Below, piece after piece: positions 33,302-42,039 of a stretch of 64,000 bases of DNA (position 1 is the first letter of the stretch; every line of letters starts with the position of its first letter). The DNA is taken from the NCBI RefSeq assembly GCF_029023825.1, contig NZ_CP118957.1:837501-901500 (forward strand), in the 5' to 3' direction. This DNA comes from Enterococcus saccharolyticus subsp. saccharolyticus (GTDB taxonomy: Bacteria > Bacillota > Bacilli > Lactobacillales > Enterococcaceae). A model generated the notes under the pieces. The model was not told where the DNA came from and did not search any database. It saw only the letters and a list, made by a program, of their open reading frames with translations. The position numbers and the translations under genes are program-made.

Positions 33302-35845
33302 TTATTTTGAATCGTGGTCAATCGGTTTATTGTCTAAAATCAATAAAGCAATCATGACATAGGCAATCCAACTATCTCGAGAATACAAAGTATAACGGGA
33401 AATCCATTGGCTGGCATATTTTTCTTTATAGTCACGTAATCCTTGGAAAGAATAAAAATGACTACCGAACGAATAAACCAGTGAGGCAATTCGCTCTTGT
33501 AAAAAACTTTTGCGTGACTGTCCGACATTTGCTAAAGGGGCCATACCCAAATCAAAATATTGAATGTGTTCTTCTTTCATGTATTCAAATAAATGAATAA
33601 ATAAGAAGTCCATACTACCCGAAGGTGCTTTGGTTGGATGGTGTCGCATTAAATCGATAGTCCCAATTTCTTTGGTATAACTTGGAATAATATTCGCAAA
33701 AGAGACAATCTCATCTTCGGCATTTTTTACGACCGCAATAGGGTTACGTTGCAAATAGGTTTCTGAGAAAAAGCCTAGTGAAAAGCCTCGTTCTTTCCGC
33801 CCATCTAGCCATTCTTCGGAGATATCTTGTAAAGCGGCCATGGTTTCATTTGAAAAGGGTGGCTGTAAGACATCAAAATAGTACCCTTCTTTTTTGATTT
33901 TATTTAATACCGCACGCGTACCACGCATTTTTTTACCAGACGTTGTAAATGTGTCTAAATCTACCAGTGCTTCTTCCCCCATTTTAATAAAATCATAGCC
34001 GAAATCGTGTAAAATCATGACCATTTCTTCTCGTGCTTCATAGAAGACAGGGAGATAACACCAACGATCAGCTTCTTGAATAAAGGCGTCTACAGCATCA
34101 GCAAAGTCTTCAGGCTTACCAGACGGATCACCCATAACCACACATTTATCATTGATTGTACTAAATTGTAAAAAGACAGTCGGTTCGTCTTCGTTGCGAT
34201 AAATAAAGACGGACTTATCTTCTAAAAAGACTAATTCACTATCGCTATTGCCACCATAAGTTTCGAGAATTGTTTGTACATCTGTGTGGTTAACATCTTC
34301 AGCAATTTTTTTCTTCGGTCCTTGTAAGTAACGAACGAGCAATAACATACACGCAGCAACGACACTAATGACTACAAAACCAGACAACCAAATTTTTTCA
34401 GAAGGGAGCAAGAAAAAACTCATAAAGCGATGGGAGCGATGAGGCAGTTCAGGTAACTGGAAGACACCGATAATCAGATACAACATTGTGAGTGCCCCAA
34501 AAACAATCCCATCAATGGTCAACCATTCCCAAGAGTAGACAAACTGTTCCCGTGTTAATTCCGATTTGGAAACAATCACAATGACTAACAAGCAAATCAG
34601 ATAAAAAATAGTAATAAAACTAAAATCAATCACAAATGAATAGATAATAGCCGTACTGATTAATAAAATCGTTGGCCAATAGGCGCGTTTGACCTGAGCG
34701 GCAATACCGCGTCCCATAATTAAAAGTGTAAAGCCTAATAAAATACTAGGAAATTGCACCACAATATGAAAACGAAAAGGATTCAAATGACTTAACCATG
34801 GGAAATCTGTGAATGCTTGGGGGACAGTTGCTAAAAGGACCATCATAATTCCGGAAAAATACAGCAAACCAGCCTCTACTTTATGGAAAATCTCTAAAGT
34901 TAACTGTTTCGGAATCCCTTCATATTTCTCGTCAAAGTTTTTGAAGATATGTTTAAAGAAGAAAATCATCCCGATTCCTACAGGAATCCCGTAATAACAA
35001 ATACGGAATAATAATAACCATAAGACCACTACTTCACGCTCAATCCCTAAAGCAGATAAGCCTAAAATCATCATGACGTCGAAACTACCTAATGCACCAG
35101 GAATCATCGAAACAATCCCGATAATAATAGCAGCAATAAACAACGGTAAAACTTCCCAAATTGAAAACGAAACACCTAATAAATAACCAATACTTAAGAA
35201 ACTAACAACGACACCTGTCCATTCTAAAAAGGAAGAGGCGAGCAATGCCATTCGGAATTTCCGTTCAAGTCCTCCTAATAATCCTCCTTTTTTTAAACCA
35301 GTAACAAAATAAAGCACCGGAAAATAAAGGCTACCACCGACTAACCAAGGCCAGTATTGTTTCAAGTAATCATTGGCATGGAAAAAATGAATGGCTGCAA
35401 ACGAAATAAAACTATAAATAGAGAGTCCAGATAAGACAAACAATAAAATCTTTGTTAACGCACTAAAAATTTCTTTGCTCGCTTTTTTTCCGTAAAATTC
35501 TGAACGTAAACCCATACTGACTAAACCACCGAAACCGGCGATGTTGTTAATCGTATTAATGACCCAACTTGTTTCTAAAATATAAAGTGGTTTATAGTCC
35601 AGTTGCAGCATTTTTTTTAATGTGAAATCATATCCAGACATTGGTAAAATAGCTAATAACCCAATGAGTACCATCGCGAAAATCCGCCAAATTGGTGTTT
35701 CTTTAAAGAGTGTTGCTAATTGCTCAAATGAAATAGTTTTTGCAATTGATAAGAGCTCGGCGCTGACAATAATAGACAAAATAGCAACAAAAAGTGTTTT
35801 TAATAAGGTCTTGTGTTGGACGACCCATTGACTAATCTTTTTCAA
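33302..35845 (-). CDS. mprF: phosphatidylglycerol lysyltransferase/flippase
   Basis: This 847-residue membrane protein adds lysine from Lys-tRNA to phosphatidylglycerol and flips the product, lowering surface charge and raising resistance to cationic peptides. About residues 1-500 carry some 12-14 hydrophobic segments (flippase domain, e.g. GFGGLVSMGLRSEFYG). Residues about 540-847 are the cytosolic DUF2156 synthase domain (VVMGDPSGKPEDF, FYEAREEM, MGEEALVDLDTFTTSGK, YFDLGMAPLANVG). The start is TTG at 35845 after AGGAGGGG, inside the last 14 bases of the upstream hydrolase gene, so translation is probably coupled. Confidence 0.95.
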   Translation of the reverse strand: MKKISQWVVQHKTLLKTLFVAILSIIVSAELLSIAKTISFEQLATLFKETPIWRIFAMVLIGLLAILPMSGYDFTLKKMLQLDYKPLYILETSWVINTINNIAGFGGLVSMGLRSEFYGKKASKEIFSALTKILLFVLSGLSIYSFISFAAIHFFHANDYLKQYWPWLVGGSLYFPVLYFVTGLKKGGLLGGLERKFRMALLASSFLEWTGVVVSFLSIGYLLGVSFSIWEVLPLFIAAIIIGIVSMIPGALGSFDVMMILGLSALGIEREVVVLWLLLFRICYYGIPVGIGMIFFFKHIFKNFDEKYEGIPKQLTLEIFHKVEAGLLYFSGIMMVLLATVPQAFTDFPWLSHLNPFRFHIVVQFPSILLGFTLLIMGRGIAAQVKRAYWPTILLISTAIIYSFVIDFSFITIFYLICLLVIVIVSKSELTREQFVYSWEWLTIDGIVFGALTMLYLIIGVFQLPELPHRSHRFMSFFLLPSEKIWLSGFVVISVVAACMLLLVRYLQGPKKKIAEDVNHTDVQTILETYGGNSDSELVFLEDKSVFIYRNEDEPTVFLQFSTINDKCVVMGDPSGKPEDFADAVDAFIQEADRWCYLPVFYEAREEMVMILHDFGYDFIKMGEEALVDLDTFTTSGKKMRGTRAVLNKIKKEGYYFDVLQPPFSNETMAALQDISEEWLDGRKERGFSLGFFSETYLQRNPIAVVKNAEDEIVSFANIIPSYTKEIGTIDLMRHHPTKAPSGSMDFLFIHLFEYMKEEHIQYFDLGMAPLANVGQSRKSFLQERIASLVYSFGSHFYSFQGLRDYKEKYASQWISRYTLYSRDSWIAYVMIALLILDNKPIDHDSK

Positions 35846-36566
35846 TTTTTTCCCCTCCTAAAAATGAAAGAACTTCTCGATTGAAATTGGTGGCATCTTT
35901 CCTTGCCAACGTATGACCTTGTTTGGGTACAAGGACAAATTTCGCATTGGGGAGTTGATTGACAATCATGAGTGTGTGCTTCAATTTAATATCATCATGC
36001 TTGCCTACAATAACCAATGTTGGTGTGTTAATTGCTGTTAAATCTTGTTGACTCAATCCAATATCATGAATCATCAAACCGATAATCGGTCGTTTTTCTC
36101 GCGCACGTTCAAATAAAAATGACAGTATCCAATAAAGAAAATATTGCAAATACGTCAAGACAATCCAATAATTTTTTAAGCCAGTGACTTTCGTATTTCC
36201 TGCATTTAAAACCATTCGATTGACTTTTTCCGGATACGTATGTGCAAACACCATCGCGATATTTGCGCCATCGCTAAAGCCTAAAATATTTGCGCAAGAG
36301 ATATGTTCATGTTCCATGATTGTATTTAGGTCTGCTGCCATTTGTTGGAAGGTCATGTGTTTGGCCGTATTTGTCGAATGCCCTTGCCCACGACTATCTA
36401 AGACAAATACTTGAAATTGTTGCATAAAACTTTGAATTTGGTAATGGAAGTAGGTGCCATCGTTGTTGTTGCCATGCAATAAAAAAAGTGGGAAACCTTG
36501 TCCATAAATTTCGTAAAAGAGTAGGCTACCGTCAGCTGCTTCTAAGTACCGTTTTTTACTTTCCAT
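35832..36566 (-). CDS. alpha/beta hydrolase
   Basis: This 244-residue protein of the alpha/beta-hydrolase fold has the oxyanion region FLLHGNNNDGTYF, nucleophile elbow GFSDGAN (Ser about 99), an Asp in VIVGKHDDIKL and catalytic His in KQGHTLARKD. ATG 36566 with AGGTGA upstream is chosen over a GTG three codons earlier, which lies in that site. It is the first gene of a two-gene unit with mprF and overlaps it by 14 bases. Substrate unknown; the link suggests a lipid or envelope role. Confidence 0.87.
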   Translation of the reverse strand: MESKKRYLEAADGSLLFYEIYGQGFPLFLLHGNNNDGTYFHYQIQSFMQQFQVFVLDSRGQGHSTNTAKHMTFQQMAADLNTIMEHEHISCANILGFSDGANIAMVFAHTYPEKVNRMVLNAGNTKVTGLKNYWIVLTYLQYFLYWILSFLFERAREKRPIIGLMIHDIGLSQQDLTAINTPTLVIVGKHDDIKLKHTLMIVNQLPNAKFVLVPKQGHTLARKDATNFNREVLSFLGGEKIEKD

Positions 36567-36642
36567 CTTGATCACCTGTTTTCTTTTCCACTTAAACTAA
36601 AGTATAGCCATTTTTTAATTTTTTTGATACTGAAAACCAGCG

Positions 36643-36680
36643 AACATTTCTGTAAGTTAAAGAAATGTTGTGTTTTTTTT
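36643..36680 (+). terminator. orphan hairpin with T run upstream of the lysozyme-like gene
   Basis: Perfect stem AACATTTCT (36643-36651) / AGAAATGTT (36661-36669), then G-TG and eight T. No plus-strand gene precedes it, since the hydrolase points away. It may end a short RNA or attenuate the gene at 36761. Confidence 0.55.
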
Positions 36681-36760
36681 AAATTTTGTAAATTTCTTCA
36701 ATGGCAATGGACATCTTTCCTCAGACATAGTAGTCTGAAAGCTGATATTAAAAAGTTTGG

Positions 36761-37402
36761 ATGATTAATATGAAATTAAAAAAGAAGTCTTGGATTCGTT
36801 ATTTTTTTCGAATCGTTTTATTAGTACTACTCATAGTTGGTAGTTATTTTGTCTATCGTAATTATCGCATTTTAAAACAAGTGCATCAGTATGATACACA
36901 AGTGCAAGCTGCGGTAGAAGCACAAGGAATTCCTGAATATAAAGATTTAGTGTTAAGCATTATTTTTACAGAAACAAAAGGTTTGGGCGATGATCCAATG
37001 CAAAGCTCTGAAAGTACACATGGACAACCCAATCAAATTACTGAATCAGACCGTAGCATTGAACAAGGGGTTAGTTACCTTTCTGAAGCCATTGAAAAAT
37101 CAGAAGAAGCTGACACGGATCTTTGGACGGCGGTTCAGGCCTATAATTTTGGTTTAGAGTATATTGATTATGTGGCAGACAATAGTGGGAAAAATACGTT
37201 AGAATTGGCAGAGAATTATTCACGAGATGTCTTGTCTCCGTTGTTAGGAAATGATAATCAGACGATGTACCGCTATATTGGCGTACATTCTTTTATTTAC
37301 AATGGCGGTTATTTATATCATAATGGGGGCAACTTGTTTTATGCAGAACTAGTTAAATTAAACGAGCAAAAAATTAAATGGACCAATTTTTTGTTTGAAT
37401 AA
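36761..37402 (+). CDS. membrane-anchored lysozyme-like protein
   Basis: This 213-residue protein has a basic N-terminus and one membrane segment (about residues 15-33, IVLLVLLIVGSYFVY), so the catalytic part is extracellular. The domain matches the Lysozyme_like/CwlT muramidase family: IIFTETKGLGDDPMQSSES (catalytic Glu about 71), SIEQGVSYLSEAI, AVQAYNFGLEYIDYV. It would cleave peptidoglycan glycan strands. No ribosome site decides between ATG 36761 and ATG 36770. Followed 28 bases later by the DUF368 gene. Confidence 0.82.
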   Translation: MINMKLKKKSWIRYFFRIVLLVLLIVGSYFVYRNYRILKQVHQYDTQVQAAVEAQGIPEYKDLVLSIIFTETKGLGDDPMQSSESTHGQPNQITESDRSIEQGVSYLSEAIEKSEEADTDLWTAVQAYNFGLEYIDYVADNSGKNTLELAENYSRDVLSPLLGNDNQTMYRYIGVHSFIYNGGYLYHNGGNLFYAELVKLNEQKIKWTNFLFE

Positions 37403-37430
37403 AAAACAAATGTAGGAGAGTATATCATTT

Positions 37431-38276
37431 ATGGAAAACAGAAGTCACAACACAAAAAGCGGTGGAACAGACTGGATTTTGCGCTTTGTGAAAGGCATGT
37501 TCATCGGCTCAGGATTTATTTTGCCAGGAGTTAGTGGAGGAGCATTAGCTGCTATTTTCGGAATTTACGAACGAATCATTTCATTTTTGGCCCATATTAC
37601 AAAAAACTTTAAAGAAAATGTTTTATATTTTATCCCAGTTGGTTTAGGTGGGATTACTGGCGTTTTCTTATTATCTTTTGCAGTGAGCTTCTTATTAGGA
37701 ACCTATGAAACAATCATTCTTTGGTTCTTTGTCGGTTGTATCATTGGAACAGTACCTGCACTTTGGAAAGAAGCTGGGAAAAAAGGTCGTTCCAACCGTG
37801 ATGTCGTAATTATGATTGTCAGTTTTATTGCTGGTTTTCTTTTTTTATGGCAAGGATCAAGTCTTTTCTCTGAAGTCCCACAAAATTTCTGGACATGGGT
37901 TATTGCTGGCGGGTTAATTGGTTTAGGAATGATTGTTCCTGGATTAAGTCCTTCGAATTTCTTAGTATATATGGGCATGTATAAAGCAATGTCTGATGGG
38001 ATTAAAACAGTTGATTTAGGCGTGATTATTCCGATTGCTATTGGAGGGCTGGTCACTGTTTTAGGGTTATCTCGTGTAATGGATTATATTTTTAGTAAAG
38101 CTTATGCGCAATTATTCCATTTCATTTTAGGGGTCGTATTTGCATCAACTGTCATGATTATTCCAACAAATTATGCTGGCTTTACAGCAATGAATTTTGT
38201 GATGTGTGGTGTATTATGTTTGGCTGGTATTGCATTAGGTGCATGGATGAGCCGTTTAGAAGAACAATATAAATAA
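37431..38276 (+). CDS. DUF368 family membrane protein
   Basis: This 281-residue integral membrane protein has about eight to nine hydrophobic segments. Motifs typical of DUF368 are FILPGVSGGALAAIFGIYE near residue 37 and the repeat-like IVPGLSPSNFLVYMGMY near 170. Recent work ties DUF368 proteins to undecaprenyl-phosphate translocation, which fits the neighbouring cell-wall lysozyme and mprF genes. GTAGGAGAG precedes the ATG. Terminator follows. Confidence 0.88.
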   Translation: MENRSHNTKSGGTDWILRFVKGMFIGSGFILPGVSGGALAAIFGIYERIISFLAHITKNFKENVLYFIPVGLGGITGVFLLSFAVSFLLGTYETIILWFFVGCIIGTVPALWKEAGKKGRSNRDVVIMIVSFIAGFLFLWQGSSLFSEVPQNFWTWVIAGGLIGLGMIVPGLSPSNFLVYMGMYKAMSDGIKTVDLGVIIPIAIGGLVTVLGLSRVMDYIFSKAYAQLFHFILGVVFASTVMIIPTNYAGFTAMNFVMCGVLCLAGIALGAWMSRLEEQYK

Positions 38277-38279
38277 GAC

Positions 38280-38316
38280 AAACAGGAAATACTTTTGCGG
38301 TATTTCCTGTTTTTTT
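38280..38316 (+). terminator. terminator after the DUF368 gene
   Basis: Stem AACAGGAAATAC / GTATTTCCTGTT with a run of seven T. Confidence 0.85.
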
Positions 38317-38328
38317 GTAGGAGGATCG

Positions 38329-38757
38329 ATGAGAGAAATAACATTTGCAACAAAAAAGGACTATTTAGCAGTCATCAACTTTTTAGAAAAACAGACGAAA
38401 TATGTTGAAATTGTGGTTTCTTGGGATGATACACCCAATTCCCCGTTACTGACGAATTTTGGTGATTCTTTGGTAACGATAAAAGACATCTCACATTGGT
38501 TAGAGACGGGGACAAAAGGAACGCTGTACAAATATGCCCTTTCTTTAGAAAGAAAAAAGGCATATTTTCAACAGTTACGAAAGTTTGATTCCTTTTTTTA
38601 TAATTGTGAGCATCCTTTTTCAGGCATGTATGTCGAAACGACTGATTTTGGGTATCAAGATATTGCTTTTTTTAATTTACAAGGCGAATTGCTTTTCTAT
38701 ACGATTACCCATGAAGGATTGGCTTGGATAAAGAAATCAGCGGAAGAAAACAAATAA
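38329..38757 (+). CDS. hypothetical protein
   Basis: This 142-residue soluble protein begins MREITFATKKDYLAVINFLEK and is rich in aromatic residues in its second half (FDSFFYNCEHPFSGMYVE, FGYQDIAFFN). TAGGAGG precedes the ATG by a good spacing. It lies between a terminator and the dnaG promoter. No family recognised and no membrane segment. Confidence 0.7.
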   Translation: MREITFATKKDYLAVINFLEKQTKYVEIVVSWDDTPNSPLLTNFGDSLVTIKDISHWLETGTKGTLYKYALSLERKKAYFQQLRKFDSFFYNCEHPFSGMYVETTDFGYQDIAFFNLQGELLFYTITHEGLAWIKKSAEENK

Positions 38758-38758
38758 C

Positions 38759-38786
38759 TTGAAAAGAAATAAAAATGTGATAGAAT
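38759..38786 (+). promoter_or_regulatory. promoter of the dnaG-rpoD operon
   Basis: TTGAAA (38759-38764), a 16-base spacer and TAGAAT (38781-38786). Confidence 0.6.
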
Positions 38787-38814
38787 GAATGATGTGAAAA
38801 ACTGTCTATTTTAG

Positions 38815-38846
38815 AATCGCGCTGATTTCGATTAGTGCGATTTTTT
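38815..38846 (+). terminator. candidate attenuator in the dnaG leader
   Basis: AATCGCGCT (38815-38823) pairs with AGTGCGATT (38834-38842, one G-U), followed by TTTT. It sits between the promoter and dnaG, so some transcripts may end here and limit primase and sigma-factor output. Confidence 0.6.
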
Positions 38847-38893
38847 ACCGATAGATAAGCTCATCTTACAGTAAATACAGGAGGTGAGTGTCC

Positions 38894-40723
38894 GTGGCAA
38901 GAATCCCACAACACGTGATTGATGATGTTCGTAGTCGTACGAATATTGTTGAAGTAATTGGACAGTATGTTCAATTAAAAAAATCTGGTAGTAAAAATTA
39001 CACTGGTTTATGTCCGTTTCATAACGAAAAAACACCCTCATTTTCAGTAGCTGAAGATAAACAATTTTATTATTGTTTTGGTTGCGGACGAGGGGGTAAC
39101 GTCTTTAGTTTTGTTCAAGAATTAGAAGGCGTTTCTTTTAGTGAAGCTGTTGTTAAAGTAGCTGAAATAGAGAATATTCCAGTTGCTGAAAATTATCGAC
39201 AAGCGCCACAGACCAATCCAGAATCATCAAAAGCACAACAATTAATCGCGTTGCATGAAAAGGCAAGTGAAGTCTATCATCATATGCTCGTTCATACAAC
39301 GGCTGGACAAGAAGCTCTAGATTATTTATTGAAACGAGGATTGACGGAAGAACTGATTGAAGAATTTCAAATTGGTTTTGCGCCGAATCAACGTGCGTTT
39401 TTAGAACGTATTTTTCAAAATGAATCGTTAGACGCTAAATATTTTGCTGAGTCAGGGTTATTTGTTGAAAGAGATGATGGACTAGCTGATCGTTTTTACC
39501 AGCGAATTATGTTTCCTATTCGTAATTTCCAAGGAAAAACAATTGGATTTTCAGGTCGGTGGTTACAAACAGAAGCATTTCCCGGTGAAAATCAACCCAA
39601 GTATTTAAACAGTCCAGAAACAAGTTTATTTAATAAACGTGAGGTATTATTTAACTTTGATAAAGCACGTAGCACGATTCGTAAAGAAGGTTCAGTCTTT
39701 TTATTTGAAGGCTTTATGGATGTTTTGGCTGCCTGGCAATCAGGAATTCAAAACGGTATTGCCTCAATGGGAACCAGTTTAACCAATCAACAAATTGCTG
39801 CGATTGAACGCGTATCAAAAGAATTGATTCTTTGCTATGATGGCGATAACGCAGGGATTGAAGCGACCAATCGTGGGATTGAACTGTTGCAAGAACATAG
39901 TCATCTTAATTTAACGATTGTCAGTGTTCCAGAACGTTTGGACCCCGATGAATATGTCCGTAAATACGGAAGTGAGGCTTTTTATGAGCTAGCGTATCAT
40001 GGACGTGAGACGGTCTTTTCATTTAAAATGAACTATCGCAAACAGCATCGTAATCTCGCAAATGAAAAAGAACAATTAGAATATGTCCAAGAGTTATTAC
40101 AGGATTTGTTGCAAGTTGATTCCTTACTTGAGCAAGATCGGTATCTGACACAATTATCTACAGAGTTCCAAATTAGTCGTGAAACCTTGCAGCAACAATT
40201 ACGGCAATTTAAACAAGCCCGTCGAAATGAAGCAAGAACACCGACACATGTTGAACCTGAGCAAATCCCGTTGCCACCACCTAGTGTTGTTCGTAAAACA
40301 CAGCTGGAAAAAGCAGAAGAATTACTTTTGTATCGATTATTTAATGAGGAATCATTCAATCGTCGGTTTAAAAGCTTAGAATTAACATTCGCTCATGAAA
40401 AATACCAAGAACTTTATGTCCTTTTTGACGCTTACGTTGAAATGGAAGGCGAATTTGTTGTTGCCAAGTTCCTTGATTTTCTTAAAAATGAGCAAATGAA
40501 ACAATTAGTCATTACAATTGCCAGACTCAATGTTCCTGAAGAAAGTACGGAACAAGAGTTTCAAGACCTTGTACGGATTATCCAAACGTCAAGCATTGTT
40601 GAAGAAATAAATAAAAAACGAATTCAGCAACAAGAAGCTAGTCAAAAAGGAAATCAGCAATTGGAATTGGAATTGGCAGTTGAAATAATAAATCTTACCA
40701 AGCAATTGAAACAAGCCAAATAG
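38894..40723 (+). CDS. dnaG: DNA primase
   Basis: This 609-residue primase makes RNA primers at the replication fork. The N-terminal CHC2 zinc finger is CPFHNEKTPSFSV with FYYCFGCGRGG (about residues 38-65). The TOPRIM core includes FLFEGFMDVLAAWQ and ILCYDGDNAGIEA, with DPDEYVRKYG nearby. The C-terminal DnaB-binding region is helical. I choose GTG 38894, 9 bases after AGGAGG, over GTG 38888, which is too close. Co-transcribed with rpoD. Confidence 0.96.
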   Translation: MARIPQHVIDDVRSRTNIVEVIGQYVQLKKSGSKNYTGLCPFHNEKTPSFSVAEDKQFYYCFGCGRGGNVFSFVQELEGVSFSEAVVKVAEIENIPVAENYRQAPQTNPESSKAQQLIALHEKASEVYHHMLVHTTAGQEALDYLLKRGLTEELIEEFQIGFAPNQRAFLERIFQNESLDAKYFAESGLFVERDDGLADRFYQRIMFPIRNFQGKTIGFSGRWLQTEAFPGENQPKYLNSPETSLFNKREVLFNFDKARSTIRKEGSVFLFEGFMDVLAAWQSGIQNGIASMGTSLTNQQIAAIERVSKELILCYDGDNAGIEATNRGIELLQEHSHLNLTIVSVPERLDPDEYVRKYGSEAFYELAYHGRETVFSFKMNYRKQHRNLANEKEQLEYVQELLQDLLQVDSLLEQDRYLTQLSTEFQISRETLQQQLRQFKQARRNEARTPTHVEPEQIPLPPPSVVRKTQLEKAEELLLYRLFNEESFNRRFKSLELTFAHEKYQELYVLFDAYVEMEGEFVVAKFLDFLKNEQMKQLVITIARLNVPEESTEQEFQDLVRIIQTSSIVEEINKKRIQQQEASQKGNQQLELELAVEIINLTKQLKQAK

Positions 40724-40746
40724 CACATTGAAGGGGGACTTCTTTC

Positions 40747-41850
40747 ATGGCAGAAACAAACAAAACATATGAAAAAGCAGTTGCCGAATTTATCCGCGCA
40801 AACAAACCTAAAGGACAAGTTATCTATGATGAATTGTCAAACCAATTAGCCACACCTTACTCACTAGATGCGGACGGAATGGACAAGTTAATCCAAAAAG
40901 TTGAAGACGCTGGTATTAGTGTCGTTGATGAAAATGGAGAACCATCTGTTCACAGTCTAAAAACAACTGAGAAAAAAGCACCCGAACAAGCACAGGAAGA
41001 TTTATCTGCGCCAACTGGTGTAAAAATTAACGATCCAGTTCGCATGTACTTAAAAGAAATCGGACGCGTGCCATTATTGACTGCTGAAGAAGAAGTTGAG
41101 TTAGCCCTAAAAATCGAAGAAGGCGATCAAGAAGCAAAACAACGTCTAGCGGAAGCGAACTTACGTTTAGTTGTAAGTATTGCCAAACGTTATGTCGGAC
41201 GCGGCATGCAATTTCTTGATTTAATTCAAGAAGGAAACATGGGCTTGATGAAAGCCGTTGAAAAATTTGATTACCGCAAAGGATTCAAATTCTCTACGTA
41301 TGCAACATGGTGGATTCGCCAAGCGATTACGCGTGCCATTGCAGACCAAGCAAGAACCATTCGTATTCCTGTCCACATGGTGGAAACAATTAATAAATTG
41401 ATTCGTATCCAACGTCAATTACTACAAGACTTAGGAAGAGAACCGACACCAGAAGAAATTGGGGCAGAAATGGACTTACCAACTGAAAAAGTTCGTGAGA
41501 TTCTAAAAATCGCACAAGAACCTGTTTCATTAGAAACGCCAATTGGTGAAGAAGATGATTCTCATTTAGGAGATTTTATCGAAGACCAAGAAGCAACAAG
41601 TCCAGCAGAACACGCTGCTTATGAATTGTTAAAAGAACAATTAGAGGATGTTTTAGATACATTAACAGACCGTGAAGAAAATGTTTTACGTCTACGTTTC
41701 GGAATTGATGATGGACGTACACGTACATTGGAAGAAGTCGGTAAAGTATTTGGTGTAACGAGAGAACGTATTCGCCAAATCGAAGCGAAAGCGTTAAGAA
41801 AATTACGCCATCCATCTCGTTCAAAACAATTGAAAGACTTTTTAGAATAA
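40747..41850 (+). CDS. rpoD: RNA polymerase sigma factor RpoD (sigma-A)
   Basis: This 367-residue primary sigma factor has region 1.1 at the N-terminus, region 1.2 ([16 protein letters not shown]), region 2 ([24 protein letters not shown] and [15 protein letters not shown]), region 3 and region 4 ([29 protein letters not shown]) that binds the -35 element. It follows dnaG by 23 bases with AAGGGGG upstream, the usual Firmicutes pairing. Confidence 0.98.
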   Translation: MAETNKTYEKAVAEFIRANKPKGQVIYDELSNQLATPYSLDADGMDKLIQKVEDAGISVVDENGEPSVHSLKTTEKKAPEQAQEDLSAPTGVKINDPVRMYLKEIGRVPLLTAEEEVELALKIEEGDQEAKQRLAEANLRLVVSIAKRYVGRGMQFLDLIQEGNMGLMKAVEKFDYRKGFKFSTYATWWIRQAITRAIADQARTIRIPVHMVETINKLIRIQRQLLQDLGREPTPEEIGAEMDLPTEKVREILKIAQEPVSLETPIGEEDDSHLGDFIEDQEATSPAEHAAYELLKEQLEDVLDTLTDREENVLRLRFGIDDGRTRTLEEVGKVFGVTRERIRQIEAKALRKLRHPSRSKQLKDFLE

Positions 41851-41862
41851 ACCACACATATG

Positions 41863-41903
41863 AAGACTTTTAAAAGCTGTTTAGACTTTTAAAAGTCTTT
41901 TTG
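41863..41903 (+). terminator. terminator after rpoD
   Basis: AAGACTTTTAAAAG (41863-41876) and CTTTTAAAAGTCTT-like sequence (about 41886-41899) form a long stem with a T run. The arms are also self-complementary, so alternative folds exist. Confidence 0.75.
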
Positions 41904-42039
41904 TCAAAAAAGGGCGAGAATTTTCCACTTTTTAGGAAATTTCAATGCGAACTTAACAAAAACGTAATGTCAGGGGTATTGGCTAACTTTTCAATATATG
42001 GTAGATTATTTTTGAGAAAGTAAAAGGAGCAAAGATAGA

